Shown piece after piece: positions 14,644 to 22,072 of a DNA stretch of 28,426 bases. A program made the translations under genes and the position numbers. Position 1 is the first letter of the stretch, and every line of letters starts with the position of its first letter. Source of the DNA: a virus. The notes under the pieces are model-generated. The model ran no database searches, was not told the DNA's origin, and saw only the letters and a list, made by a program, of their open reading frames with translations. The DNA lies in the IMG/VR virus record IMGVR_UViG_3300021185_000648, positions 1 to 28,426 of that record; one strand, written 5' to 3'.

Positions 14644-14829
14644 ATGCACAACTTTACCGTGTCTGACCTAATGGACTTCAACACATTCTATGCTCGCATG
14701 GGTGAGCTAGACTTTTACGAAAACTCTCCAGCCAAAGACAACATGCCAGATAGCTACTATTTGGCGTATGGGGCTTTGTATTCTGAATCTGAAAGGCAAT
14801 CACACTTAACTGAAATTGAGGAACTATAA
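14644..14829 (+). CDS. Hypothetical acidic protein, 61 aa
   Basis: A 61-residue acidic, Tyr-rich protein (MHNFTVSDLMDFNTFYARMGE...). No family recognised. RBS AGGAA lies 7 nt before the ATG. Its TAA overlaps the ATG of the Rad52-like gene by one base, so the two are coupled. First gene of the plus-strand recombination operon. Confidence 0.7.
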   Translation: MHNFTVSDLMDFNTFYARMGELDFYENSPAKDNMPDSYYLAYGALYSESERQSHLTEIEEL

Positions 14830-15230
14830 TGAGCGAAAATAAAGAGTGGATAACTGTTCAGGCCGCATTGAAAGCGCCGTTTAACCCAAGGGCTTTGAGT
14901 TGGAGAAAGCAGGGCGGAATTGATTTGGCATACCTCAACGCAAGGGATGTTATGAAACGTCTTGATGACGTTGTAGGTATAGAAAACTGGCAGGACCGTT
15001 ACGAGGAATGCAGTGGCAGGGTGATTTGTTACATATCTATTCGGGTTGATGGTGAGTGGATAACTAAAGCTGATGGCTCTGGCGACACTAAGATAGAAGG
15101 CGACAAGGGTGGTATATCTGGTGCCTTTAAGAGGTCTGCAGTCCGATGGGGAATTGGCCGATACCTGTACTACTTAAAGCCTGGTGCATCTGCCAATAAC
15201 TTGCCAGCTTGGGCGGTTCCAAGTGAATAA
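14829..15230 (+). CDS. Rad52/Sak-type single-strand annealing protein
   Basis: A 133-residue Rad52/22-family recombinase. Key blocks: 'APFNPRALSWR', 'LAYLNARDVMKRLDDVVGIENWQDRYEE', 'VICYISIRVDGEWITKADG' and 'EGDKGGISGAFKRSAVRWGIGRYLY'. These proteins form rings that anneal complementary ssDNA after exonuclease resection. It is shorter than most phage members (about 170-220 residues) because it ends soon after the core and has no C-terminal tail. Exonuclease and SSB genes follow directly. Confidence 0.92.
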   Translation: MSENKEWITVQAALKAPFNPRALSWRKQGGIDLAYLNARDVMKRLDDVVGIENWQDRYEECSGRVICYISIRVDGEWITKADGSGDTKIEGDKGGISGAFKRSAVRWGIGRYLYYLKPGASANNLPAWAVPSE

Positions 15231-15990
15231 GTATGTGGCCGAATCAGGCCACTGGTACGATCAGGACGGAAACCCAGCATATACGATTGTTGGCGCCAAC
15301 GGATCTGAGCGCAACACTACGCTCCGTGATGCTCGCAAATTAAACCTTGTCCCATCAGTTACTACTATACTCGGAATAGCTGCAAAGCCAGCGCTAGAAA
15401 ACTGGAAGGTAGACCAGGCAATATTAGCAGCCACAACTCTTGAGCAGCATAACAGCGAGACACTTGATGAATTCAGGTCAAGAATAAAATGGAAATCAAA
15501 GCAAGAGGGAAAGAAGGCCGCTGAGCGTGGCACTCAAATACACGCACAGATTGAAAAGGGCTTTAAAGGCAGAAGCAACAATGCTGCGTACTGCGCAGTT
15601 CGTGATTACTTGGAGATAATGTTTCCCGGCGAGACTTGGGTTGCTGAGGAGTCGTTCACAAGCCCTTTAGGATTTGGCGGTAAGATGGACCTGAGAAGCA
15701 AGGCAGGAGTGTTTGTAGATTTTAAGACCAAAGACGGTCTTACAAAAGATTCTGACGGGTCTAAGTTGGTGTATGATGAGCATGGTATGCAGTTGTCTGC
15801 CTATGCTGCTGGTGCAAACTTTCTTAACCCGGAAAGAATGTCGGTGTTTATTGACCGAAAAGACCCAACTATAGTGTGTGGCTATGTTTGGCCAGAAGAA
15901 TCACATAATCGACATCTTGAGATGTTTAAACAATTGCTTTCATATTGGAAGCTAGTAAAAAAATACAATCCTAATGAGGAAAAACAATGA
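15223..15990 (+). CDS. PD-(D/E)XK RecB/Cas4-like exonuclease
   Basis: A 255-residue nuclease partner of the annealing protein. It shows the RecB-family set in order: 'RGTQIHAQIE' (H107), 'GGKMDL' (D156), 'VDFKTK' (D166, K168) and 'QLSAY' (Q190, Y194). It should resect dsDNA to make 3' ssDNA. I chose the GTG at 15223, overlapping the Rad52 stop by 8 nt with GGGCGG upstream; an ATG at 15184 would add 13 residues encoded out of frame within the Rad52 gene, which look unrelated. Confidence 0.9.
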   Translation: MNKYVAESGHWYDQDGNPAYTIVGANGSERNTTLRDARKLNLVPSVTTILGIAAKPALENWKVDQAILAATTLEQHNSETLDEFRSRIKWKSKQEGKKAAERGTQIHAQIEKGFKGRSNNAAYCAVRDYLEIMFPGETWVAEESFTSPLGFGGKMDLRSKAGVFVDFKTKDGLTKDSDGSKLVYDEHGMQLSAYAAGANFLNPERMSVFIDRKDPTIVCGYVWPEESHNRHLEMFKQLLSYWKLVKKYNPNEEKQ

Positions 15991-16373
15991 GCGTATCAGT
16001 AACAGGAAAATTAAACCGAGCAGCTAACCAATTTCAAGCCGGCGATAGCACGGGTTATGGCGTCAGATTAGGCGTTAAGTTTTACAACCGAGAAACCAAG
16101 TCCCAGGAGTACACTAATTACGAAGCTGTAATATTTGCCAGGCCAGGCAACCAGGCAGAATTTTATGCTGGCGCGCTAGTTGAGGGATCTGTAATTGAGA
16201 TCAGCGGTTCTGGCTGTCAGATTAAGACTTTTCAGGGAAAAAATGGACCGATAAACTCTATTGCAATACTTGACGCAAAGCTTGGGTATGTTGGAGTAAA
16301 AGAACAGGCAGCAGCAGCTCCACAAGCCGCTCTTCCTACAATTGAAGAATTTGACGCCGACATCCCGTTCTAG
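15987..16373 (+). CDS. ssb: Single-stranded DNA-binding protein
   Basis: A 128-residue OB-fold protein. The N-terminus 'SVTGKLNRAANQFQ..DSTGYGVRLGVKFYN' and 'YEAVIFAR.GNQAEFYAGALVEGSVIEISG' match phage SSBs, and the C-terminus ends in the acidic partner-binding tip 'FDADIPF'. It starts inside the exonuclease stop (ATGA). It protects ssDNA made by the exonuclease and works with the annealing protein. Confidence 0.9.
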   Translation: MSVSVTGKLNRAANQFQAGDSTGYGVRLGVKFYNRETKSQEYTNYEAVIFARPGNQAEFYAGALVEGSVIEISGSGCQIKTFQGKNGPINSIAILDAKLGYVGVKEQAAAAPQAALPTIEEFDADIPF

Positions 16374-16455
16374 CGTTAATTAACTACCAAGCGTCCTCGC
16401 GCTTAGTGACAGGGTTGGCCCACCTGTGGTAGAAACGGGCCGCTTATATCATATG

Positions 16456-16482
16456 TGGTATACAAGTCATGATAATTCATGA
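16456..16482 (+). promoter_or_regulatory. Extended -10 with paired TCATGA sites
   Basis: The gap 16374-16540 holds no gene of normal size. It has plus-strand TGGTATACA (16456-16464, extended -10 like) followed by two TCATGA hexamers (16467-16472 and 16477-16482), one helical turn apart, which form a larger inverted repeat. The layout resembles an operator just after a promoter. A GGCCC/GGGCC stem with no U-run lies upstream of it. Confidence 0.35.
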
Positions 16483-16540
16483 TTTCCGCTCATAAGTGAT
16501 ATCAATTAAAATCGCACCCTATTCAAGTAAGGGGTGTAAC

Positions 16541-16618
16541 GTGATTTGGTATGGTATTACAGTGGTGCTGCTTGGGTTGGCAGCGATAGCAAAAGAAGAC
16601 CTAAAGAAAGACTCCTAG
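16541..16618 (+). CDS. Candidate 25-aa membrane micro-protein
   Basis: A 25-codon frame from GTG: MIWYGITVVLLGLAAIAKED plus a short Lys/Asp tail, with one hydrophobic helix and a good Shine-Dalgarno AAGGGG 6 nt upstream. Its stop lies inside the stem of the following terminator, so it would be the last gene of the recombination operon or of the local promoter at 16.46 kb. Function unknown. Confidence 0.5.
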   Translation: MIWYGITVVLLGLAAIAKEDLKKDS

Positions 16619-16633
16619 CGGGGTCTTTTTTTT
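16609..16633 (+). terminator. Rho-independent terminator of the recombination operon
   Basis: Plus strand AGACTCC-TAGC-GGGGTCT (7-bp stem with one G-T pair) followed by a run of eight T. It closes the Rad52/exonuclease/SSB transcript. Confidence 0.85.
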
Positions 16634-16664
16634 GCCCTAATTTCGGGTTGTGGTATAATCGGGG
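16632..16664 (+). promoter_or_regulatory. Promoter TTGCCC-16-TATAAT with TGn extension, leaderless layout
   Basis: TTGCCC (16632-16637), 16-nt spacer, TGG-TATAAT (16654-16659), then CGGGGT and ATG at 16666. The 6-nt gap puts the expected +1 on the A of the ATG. It starts immediately after the terminator and shares the TATAATCGGG core with four minus-strand sites. Confidence 0.75.
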
Positions 16665-16665
16665 T

Positions 16666-16950
16666 ATGAAGAAAAAAGATAGCAAACTTACAAACGCAGG
16701 CGTAAGTGCTTACAATAAGCCAAAGCGCACTCCCGGTCACAAGACCAAAAGCCACGTTGTCGTAGCAAAAGAGAATGGGAAGACAAAAACCATTCGATTT
16801 GGGCAGCAGGGCGTGTCTGGATCACCCAAGAAAAAAGGCGAATCAGAAGCATCTGCAGCAAGACGCAAGTCATTTAAGGCCCGGCACAGTAGCAACATAG
16901 AAAAAGGCAAGATGTCAGCGGCTTACTGGTCAAATAAAACCAAATGGTAG
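16666..16950 (+). CDS. DUF6321-like basic protein
   Basis: A 94-residue Lys-rich protein: 'NKPKRTPGHKTKSHVVVAKENGKTKTIRFGQQGVSGSPKKKGES....RKSFKARHSSNIEKGKMSAAYWSNKTKW'. This matches a small basic family seen in many phage genomes (I recall it as DUF6321). Unknown role; charge suggests nucleic-acid contact. A longer frame exists upstream, but the ATG at 16666 follows the promoter and terminator, so the upstream part is not coding. Confidence 0.8.
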   Translation: MKKKDSKLTNAGVSAYNKPKRTPGHKTKSHVVVAKENGKTKTIRFGQQGVSGSPKKKGESEASAARRKSFKARHSSNIEKGKMSAAYWSNKTKW

Positions 16951-16959
16951 GAGCAGGTT

Positions 16960-17070
16960 ATGCCCAAGGTCGGTAAAAAGCATTATCCGTACACCAAAGA
17001 AGGACAAGCTGCCGCTAAAAAGGCTGCAAAGAAGTCAGGCAAAAAAGTAACCAAGAAAAAGAAATACTAA
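16960..17070 (+). CDS. Small Lys-rich phage protein, 36 aa
   Basis: A 36-residue protein opening MPKVGKKHYPYTKEGQAAAK and ending in a run of lysines. Very similar short proteins (MPKVG..K.PYTKEG..AAKK) are common in phage genomes, often near structural or DUF6321 genes; role unknown. RBS GGAG is 6 nt before the ATG. Its stop overlaps the endolysin stop on the other strand by 3 bp, so the two genes converge with no spacer. Confidence 0.8.
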   Translation: MPKVGKKHYPYTKEGQAAAKKAAKKSGKKVTKKKKY

Positions 17071-17462
17071 TAACACCATGACACTGGCGTGGTATCTCGA
17101 ATATCTAGATGCACAAACGACTTGTGAACACCGATGCCGCTAAACCCTAAAGCATATGCGTGACGCTGTATTTCATAGCGCTGAGAGCCGTTTAGAGCCC
17201 TTATATCCGCAGCTATACCTTTGGTTAGAGCCCTTATATCCGCAGCTATACCTTTGGTATGACTTCCTCCTCCATTTGCCTTAGATCGCTCTAGGGAGTG
17301 GTTTAGCGACCTGTAACCGCTGGTAACCACAAAAGGAAACCCGCAAACGTGACGCAGGTGGTCTAGCTTGTACAAAAACTCCATATCCATCTCATTCTCG
17401 CCAGTCTCCTGGCAGTCAAAGTCAGACAGCTTAAAATACTTTAAAGGCTTCTTGTCAGTCAT
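17067..17462 (-). CDS. Peptidase M15 endolysin-like protein with duplicated zinc motif
   Basis: A 131-residue M15A peptidase (D-Ala-D-Ala carboxypeptidase-like or L-Ala-D-Glu-type endolysin), which cuts cell-wall peptide. Motifs: 'VVTSGYRSLNHSLERSKANGGGSHTKGIAAD' gives H68 and D75 as zinc ligands, and 'GIGVHKSFVHLDIRD' gives H118 and catalytic-region D120. An 11-residue in-frame duplication (TKGIAADIRAL twice, residues ~69-90) inserts a second copy of most of the zinc motif, which may disturb the active site. ATG 17462 overlaps the upstream TGA by one base. No signal peptide, so a holin is needed. Confidence 0.88.
   Translation of the reverse strand: MTDKKPLKYFKLSDFDCQETGENEMDMEFLYKLDHLRHVCGFPFVVTSGYRSLNHSLERSKANGGGSHTKGIAADIRALTKGIAADIRALNGSQRYEIQRHAYALGFSGIGVHKSFVHLDIRDTTPVSWCY
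17192..17258. repeat. 33-bp perfect tandem duplication (2 copies, in frame)
   Basis: Positions 17192-17224 and 17225-17257 are identical, with one extra matching base at 17258. The unit is 11 codons and repeats the zinc-motif segment of the M15 peptidase. Confidence 0.97.
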
Positions 17463-17758
17463 CAAAAAGTCCCGCCCCACACTCGGAATTTGTCAAAGTC
17501 ACCAGATAACATCTTTTTCCTGATAATCTCTTTTCGAGCATCGTTATCATCCAGGGCAACACCGGCCTCTTTCATCCATTCTGTCACCATAAACATAGGT
17601 ATCCTTCCTACAAGCCTGTTTTCGCCTGTAACGCCAGCTCCTGCGTCTCTAATGACCTTGTTCTGCTCTAGTATCGGATTTACGTCATATTGTCGCTGAA
17701 TTGTAAATTTGTCACTGTCGTTGTGATAGTGAACCTTTTCTTTAAACTTATCGTCCAT
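17462..17758 (-). CDS. Conserved hypothetical phage protein, 98 aa
   Basis: A 98-residue protein (MDDKFKEKVHYHNDSDKFTIQRQYDVNPILEQNK...) that resembles a conserved small protein found next to capsid genes in related phages; function unknown. I chose ATG 17758 with GGAG 6 nt upstream rather than earlier ATGs in a longer frame that would cross the capsid terminator. It is co-oriented with MCP and the endolysin, 81 nt after the capsid stop. Confidence 0.8.
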   Translation of the reverse strand: MDDKFKEKVHYHNDSDKFTIQRQYDVNPILEQNKVIRDAGAGVTGENRLVGRIPMFMVTEWMKEAGVALDDNDARKEIIRKKMLSGDFDKFRVWGGTF

Positions 17759-17788
17759 CGTAATCTCCATTGCTGATACTTGGTGTAC

Positions 17789-17816
17789 ATAAAAAAGGAG
17801 GGCCGAAGCCCCCCTT
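17789..17816 (-). terminator. Terminator after the major capsid gene
   Basis: Minus strand AAGGGGGGC-TTCG-GCCCTCCTT (9-bp stem, one G-T pair, UUCG loop) followed by a T-run. It is a strong hairpin placed directly after the MCP stop, able to end or attenuate transcription and protect the capsid mRNA 3' end. Confidence 0.88.
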
Positions 17817-17839
17817 AATTCTAACCTATCTAGCAATTA

Positions 17840-18787
17840 TCAGCTAGTAGTCAGATCAGCTACGATACCACTTGCAGCTTCGTTCTTAGACACAAGAGTC
17901 AGCTCGGTAAGGATCTGACGCATGGTAGAGTCGCCAGTCTTAGCCAGTGCAACGCTCTTAGTCGGACGCAGTACGCCAGCGCAGAACATATCGTTCTGAA
18001 GGATGTAAACGTCACGCGAACGGTTCTCACGGCTAGGAACAAACTCTACAGTACCCCAAGGAGTAACGTAAACGTCCAAAGACTTAACAACTTTAGCATC
18101 GCCTGCCTGAACAGTAGAGCGCTGGTTGTTGTTGCCGTTAAAGCCAAGTGCCTTGTTCATCTGGAAAGGAGACAGGTAAACACGATCAGGATCGCCACCA
18201 TTAGTCCAGATTTGCTCCATTACAGAATCAAACTTAGCCTGGTCAAATGCTCGCTGAGTACCGTCAGTACGCTTGTTAGTACCATCGCCAGCCGGAGCTG
18301 AGCCACCAGTGCCTTTAGATTCGTTAGATTTGATCCAAGATCCAAGACCAGCTAGTTTACGAGCAACAGTAGCGGAGCCAGCAACGCGCTCTTGGTTCTC
18401 AAACAAAGCTTTCTCGATGTCTAGCTTCTGCTGACGAGCTTCTTTAAGCATTTGGTAAGCCATTTCTTGCTTACGTCCTGCCTTCAGTACGCCTTCTTCA
18501 GTATCAGCGATAACAACAGCGTTCTTAAAGATCTGAGTGTAGTTGCCCAGGCGAGTGGTAGCGGTAACTGCATCAGCAGTAGTATCGCCGCCTTCAATGT
18601 GAGCGTTTACAGCAGAGTTGCGCAACGAGTCGGTCTGCCATTCGTGCAGAGTGTTAGTTGCCTTTACTTTCTTACAAGCAGTGTAAAACGGGGTGTCATC
18701 AGGGGTAACTGAGTAGATAATATCGCTCAGGTCTTCGCGGATGCCCTTGGCATCATAAGTGTCAAAAGTGTTAGTAGGCTGTGCCAT
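17840..18787 (-). CDS. Major capsid protein, SU10 type
   Basis: A 315-residue capsid protein of the SU10 major head family (DUF5309): 'NTFDTYDAKGIREDLSDIIYSVTPDDTPFYTACKK', 'EWQTDSL', 'GNYTQIFKNAVVIADTEEGV', 'YQMLKEARQQKLDIEKALFEN', 'VYLSPFQMNKALGF' and a C-terminal 'VVKSLDVYVTPWGTVEFVPSR' are characteristic. It forms the icosahedral shell with the scaffold encoded just upstream (gap 11 nt). RBS AAGGA is 8 nt before the ATG. Followed by a strong terminator. Confidence 0.93.
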   Translation of the reverse strand: MAQPTNTFDTYDAKGIREDLSDIIYSVTPDDTPFYTACKKVKATNTLHEWQTDSLRNSAVNAHIEGGDTTADAVTATTRLGNYTQIFKNAVVIADTEEGVLKAGRKQEMAYQMLKEARQQKLDIEKALFENQERVAGSATVARKLAGLGSWIKSNESKGTGGSAPAGDGTNKRTDGTQRAFDQAKFDSVMEQIWTNGGDPDRVYLSPFQMNKALGFNGNNNQRSTVQAGDAKVVKSLDVYVTPWGTVEFVPSRENRSRDVYILQNDMFCAGVLRPTKSVALAKTGDSTMRQILTELTLVSKNEAASGIVADLTTS

Positions 18788-18798
18788 TTTAAAATTCC

Positions 18799-19842
18799 TT
18801 AATCAATTAATAAAGCTATGGCGTCCTCAACGGAGCCAGTGCGGGATAAAGTTTGCTTTGCCTTTTTGCGCTTAGCATTATTACTTCCGGTTTGCTTCGA
18901 TCCAGACTTAACGGGGCGCTTTCTGCGCTTTGCCGGGTCAGCTTTCTCTTCAGCAGCCTTCTTGCCTTTCAATAGCTCCTGGTACTTAATTGCATCACTT
19001 AAAACCCGAATGGCTCTGTGATCCATAACCTGAGATATCTCATCGGCAGCGTATCCATAAACAGATTCACCAACGGTAACCAATTGCTCTCGCAATGCCT
19101 GAGCCTTTTCTTGGTCCGCAAATTCTGGCATAACCTTTTGTAGATTAGCCAATTCATGCTGCAAGTAAGCCTTCTGTGCCGCCTGAGTCGCTTCAGTTTG
19201 TTGTTGATTAACAGCTTCCATCTGTTGCATTTGATTCTGATAAGAACCTAAAGCTTCGTCATATTTCAGTTTTGCATCCATATAACCGAGTGGATCTGCT
19301 TCAAACAACTCCCTGCTGGGCTCAATTGGCGCAGTAGCTAACTGCCCGTTCTTTGCCTGTTCGTATACTTGTGCAATTTGCTGTCGCTCATGCAATAGGG
19401 CGCTATAGACCTGCTCAGCCATCTTCTTGGCTTCAGAGGCTTCCTGCATTCCCTTTTGGATGTACTTTTGCCCACTGTATCCTTGCTTCAATTCATCAAG
19501 GGTTACAACTGTATTCTTGCCATCAACTTTGACGGTGAATTTCTGTTGCTCTTGTTGGTCTTCGGCTTCTTCAGTGTCTTCGTCATCCTCATCGGACGGT
19601 CCTTCTTCCTCATCTGATTCTTCTGACTCTTCATCGTCATCTTCATCAGGTTGCTCGGTTTCAACATCCTCCGGCTCATCCTCTTCCTCGTCTGGGGTAG
19701 CGGGTTCAATCTCAGACTCTACTTCTGTCTCATCTTGAAGCGCCTCCGACTCGGTGTTGGCCTCCTCTTCTGGTTGTATCATTGATGCAATGGCTCCCTC
19801 AATAGAGCCGTCTGTACTGCCTAAAGTTTCAGTCGTTTCCAC
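18799..19842 (-). CDS. Capsid scaffolding protein
   Basis: A 347-residue protein with a very acidic low-complexity segment (residues ~24-100, almost all Glu, Asp, Ser, Pro, Gln), a short beta-rich motif 'KFTVKVDGKNTVVTLDELKQGYSG', a long Gln-rich coiled coil (~125-240), and a basic C-terminal tail (RRKRPVKSG...). That plan is typical for internal scaffolds; the basic tail would bind the capsid protein. It lies directly before the MCP gene. It starts at a GTG with AAGGA upstream and overlaps the previous gene by 22 nt. No protease motif seen. Confidence 0.88.
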   Translation of the reverse strand: METTETLGSTDGSIEGAIASMIQPEEEANTESEALQDETEVESEIEPATPDEEEDEPEDVETEQPDEDDDEESEESDEEEGPSDEDDEDTEEAEDQQEQQKFTVKVDGKNTVVTLDELKQGYSGQKYIQKGMQEASEAKKMAEQVYSALLHERQQIAQVYEQAKNGQLATAPIEPSRELFEADPLGYMDAKLKYDEALGSYQNQMQQMEAVNQQQTEATQAAQKAYLQHELANLQKVMPEFADQEKAQALREQLVTVGESVYGYAADEISQVMDHRAIRVLSDAIKYQELLKGKKAAEEKADPAKRRKRPVKSGSKQTGSNNAKRKKAKQTLSRTGSVEDAIALLID

Positions 19843-20081
19843 GGTGCTGTTTCCTTCTGCTTTTTGTCGTAGATCGCTTCGTCTGTAAATACAGTGTTGA
19901 ATTGATCTTCAATCAAATTAAGCGCCTTAATTATATCATGGGCGCCCTTAATAGTCTCTATTTGAGACTGGCTGTTCAGGAAGACAGAGGACTGCCTATC
20001 CCGAATAATTTGCAAGATTTCCTGAAAGGTTTCATCTCGACTTAAATTTCTGGCTCGTGCAGCCTTATCTTTTATATTCAA
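19821..20081 (-). CDS. Hypothetical head-operon protein, 86 aa
   Basis: An 86-residue helical protein (MNIKDKAARARNLSRDETFQEILQIIRDRQSS...) between portal and scaffold, resembling small conserved proteins at that position in related phages; function unknown. It starts at TTG overlapping the portal's TGA, with GGCGG upstream. It ends inside the scaffold gene start. Confidence 0.75.
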   Translation of the reverse strand: MNIKDKAARARNLSRDETFQEILQIIRDRQSSVFLNSQSQIETIKGAHDIIKALNLIEDQFNTVFTDEAIYDKKQKETAPWKRLKL

Positions 20082-22071
20082 AATCTACCGCCGGTTACAG
20101 CTTGAACCGGAGTGCTGTCTGGGTATCTAGGTGCAGCTTGCTCGGCCTTAATTCGTGCTGTGTCTACTGCTGTGCCGTACTTGCCCAGTATCTCAGCCGC
20201 GTCGACCAATAGGTCTTGATCCATCTGATCACGCTCGCGGTCATCATTGGTTGCTTCTGACCTTGTTGCTGTTGTTGTTGCTGCTGTTGAATCTGCTGCT
20301 CAATCTGCATATCCATAGGCATAAAGTATCGCTCGGCGTTGGTAAGACCATTAATGGCCAGCATATCGGCCAAAGTGTTTCTTATTTGCGTCATTCCGAC
20401 CAAACCGTTTCCTATACCATACGTTTGGAATACCTGCATTTGCACTTGCAGTGCCTGCTGTAAAGCGGCCATTTTTTCGCCATCTTGGCCAGTTCCAAGC
20501 CCGACATTGATTCTAACGTCCATAGCCTTGTCCCACGACCGGGGATCTATAGGCTCATACTGCCCACCCGTAACGCGCATAATTGTGGCTTCGTCACAGT
20601 TCTCAACAACAAGTTTAAGCATCAATCTGAACAACTGAGTCATTCCGCCTTCAGCAAGGTTTCTGGCCATGATCTCAATTTGATCATCTCCACCCTGCCT
20701 AGCAGCCATAATAGCTGTTGCTGTGCTTGCCTGGAGTACGTCCGGGTCTAGACCCATACTGGCCTTTGATATTCCGACCTTGTTTTGAATCTCTTGATCG
20801 TAATATTGAATAGCAGTTAAGGTTTGCCCGGCGACAAAAGGAACTGACTGTGGAGTAATCGCGCCAGCTTGCTTGGTACGGATGATCCCGCCAATCTCGT
20901 TATTTAGCAGGTCGTCAATGTTAACCTGGCCATCAATAATTTCTGTACGAGGATTGTTAGTGAGAGCAATGTTATCAAGTACGCCTCGAAGCAATGCCGT
21001 GGCACTGTCCTGGTCGTTAAGTATTAAGTCTGCAACAGAGTTGCCATAGAATGTATGTGGCTCAGGATCGACCTCAAATACTGCAAATGGCAGGTGGCCC
21101 CAAAGCTCCATATCTAACAGGTGGTAATTATCTCCACCCATAGTCAGCTTGTACATTTGGGGAATGCCAGTACCGTCAACGTCCATCTTCATATAGCACT
21201 CGGTAATCATAACCAGGCGCATACTAGGGTCAGCGTCATCGTTGTCGTTGTAGTCGTCCATGTAACCTGTGCGCTCAAACTCTTCCATATCAGAGAAGGT
21301 AGAAGATTGCGAAGAATCTCCAAGCTCTGCTACTTCATCAAAGTCAAAGCCCATCTCAACCAGGTCGCCAACGCGCATGTCTGTTCTGTGGCATACAGCG
21401 TAAGCGTCTTCCAGCGATTTAGCATTTGAATCAACAAAAAACTCTTCTGGCGGGACGCTTTCAAGCTTCAGGCTGCCCATCTCCTTGGTACGCATAATCT
21501 TTAAATCGTGCCGTGGAGACTCAACCTCAAGCCCCATCTGGTCCAACTCAATCTCAATGCGCGTAGTATGCTCTATAACTTCAACACCCTCGTCATTTAC
21601 AATAGCAGTAAATTCCATATCGTTAAGGTTATCAAAGCTGTAAGTCTCTGCTTCTTCTGAAGTATCCCAGTAAGACTTAATAATACCGTTCTTCTTCAGT
21701 AGGGCATCGTGTATGGCGTCATACAGCACTCTGTAGCCATTTAACTCGTTAAACTTGTAGTTGACGTACTTGGTAGCTTGCTCGGCAAATGGGACATCCT
21801 GGGGCTTCTCAGGGATATACTCGACAGCCCGGTCAGTTTGCAGGAACACTCTCATCAGGCTGGGCTTAATAGCTCGGATTGCATCACGCACTTTTGTAGA
21901 TACAACGCTGGACCGACCTTCCTCCTGGCCAATGTCCACGTTACCCTCGTAATAGCGTTGCGACTTCAGTCGGCTAAAAGCAATCTCAGACTCTACAAAA
22001 TCAACACAGTCCTCAATGGCGCTTCGAGCAATGTTCTGGATCTCATCTTTCTCTAAAGGCTTTAATTCCAC
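20078..22071 (-). CDS. Portal protein with C-terminal frame change
   Basis: A portal of about 664 residues. Supporting features: N-terminal 'FVESEIAFSRLKSQRYYEG', 'RSSVVSTKVRDAIRAIKPSLMRVF', 'GVLDNIALTNNPRTEI', 'IGGIIRTKQAG', 'LDPDVLQASTATAIMAARQ' and a C-terminal Gln-rich tract. It forms the dodecameric DNA channel. I chose GTG 22071, with AGGAGA upstream and just after the previous stop; an upstream GTG at 22113 would overlap the previous gene. The straight frame ends at 20164 with a Trp/Arg-rich tail; the -1 frame instead gives 'NDDRERDQMDQDLLVDAAEI', 'LGKYGTAVDTARIKAEQAAP' and a stop at 20078 next to the following gene, clearly the true C-terminus. One base is missing or the ribosome shifts. 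Confidence 0.88.
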
Positions 22072-22072
22072 G

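Noticed and set aside
16400-16440. GGCCC/GGGCC stem after ssb as a terminator.
   Set aside because: No U-run follows; the real terminator is at 16609-16633.
19427-19738. Plus-strand Ser-rich open frame of about 100 codons.
   Set aside because: It is the antisense image of the Glu/Asp-rich tract of the scaffold, which naturally reads as Ser/Ser codons; no RBS.
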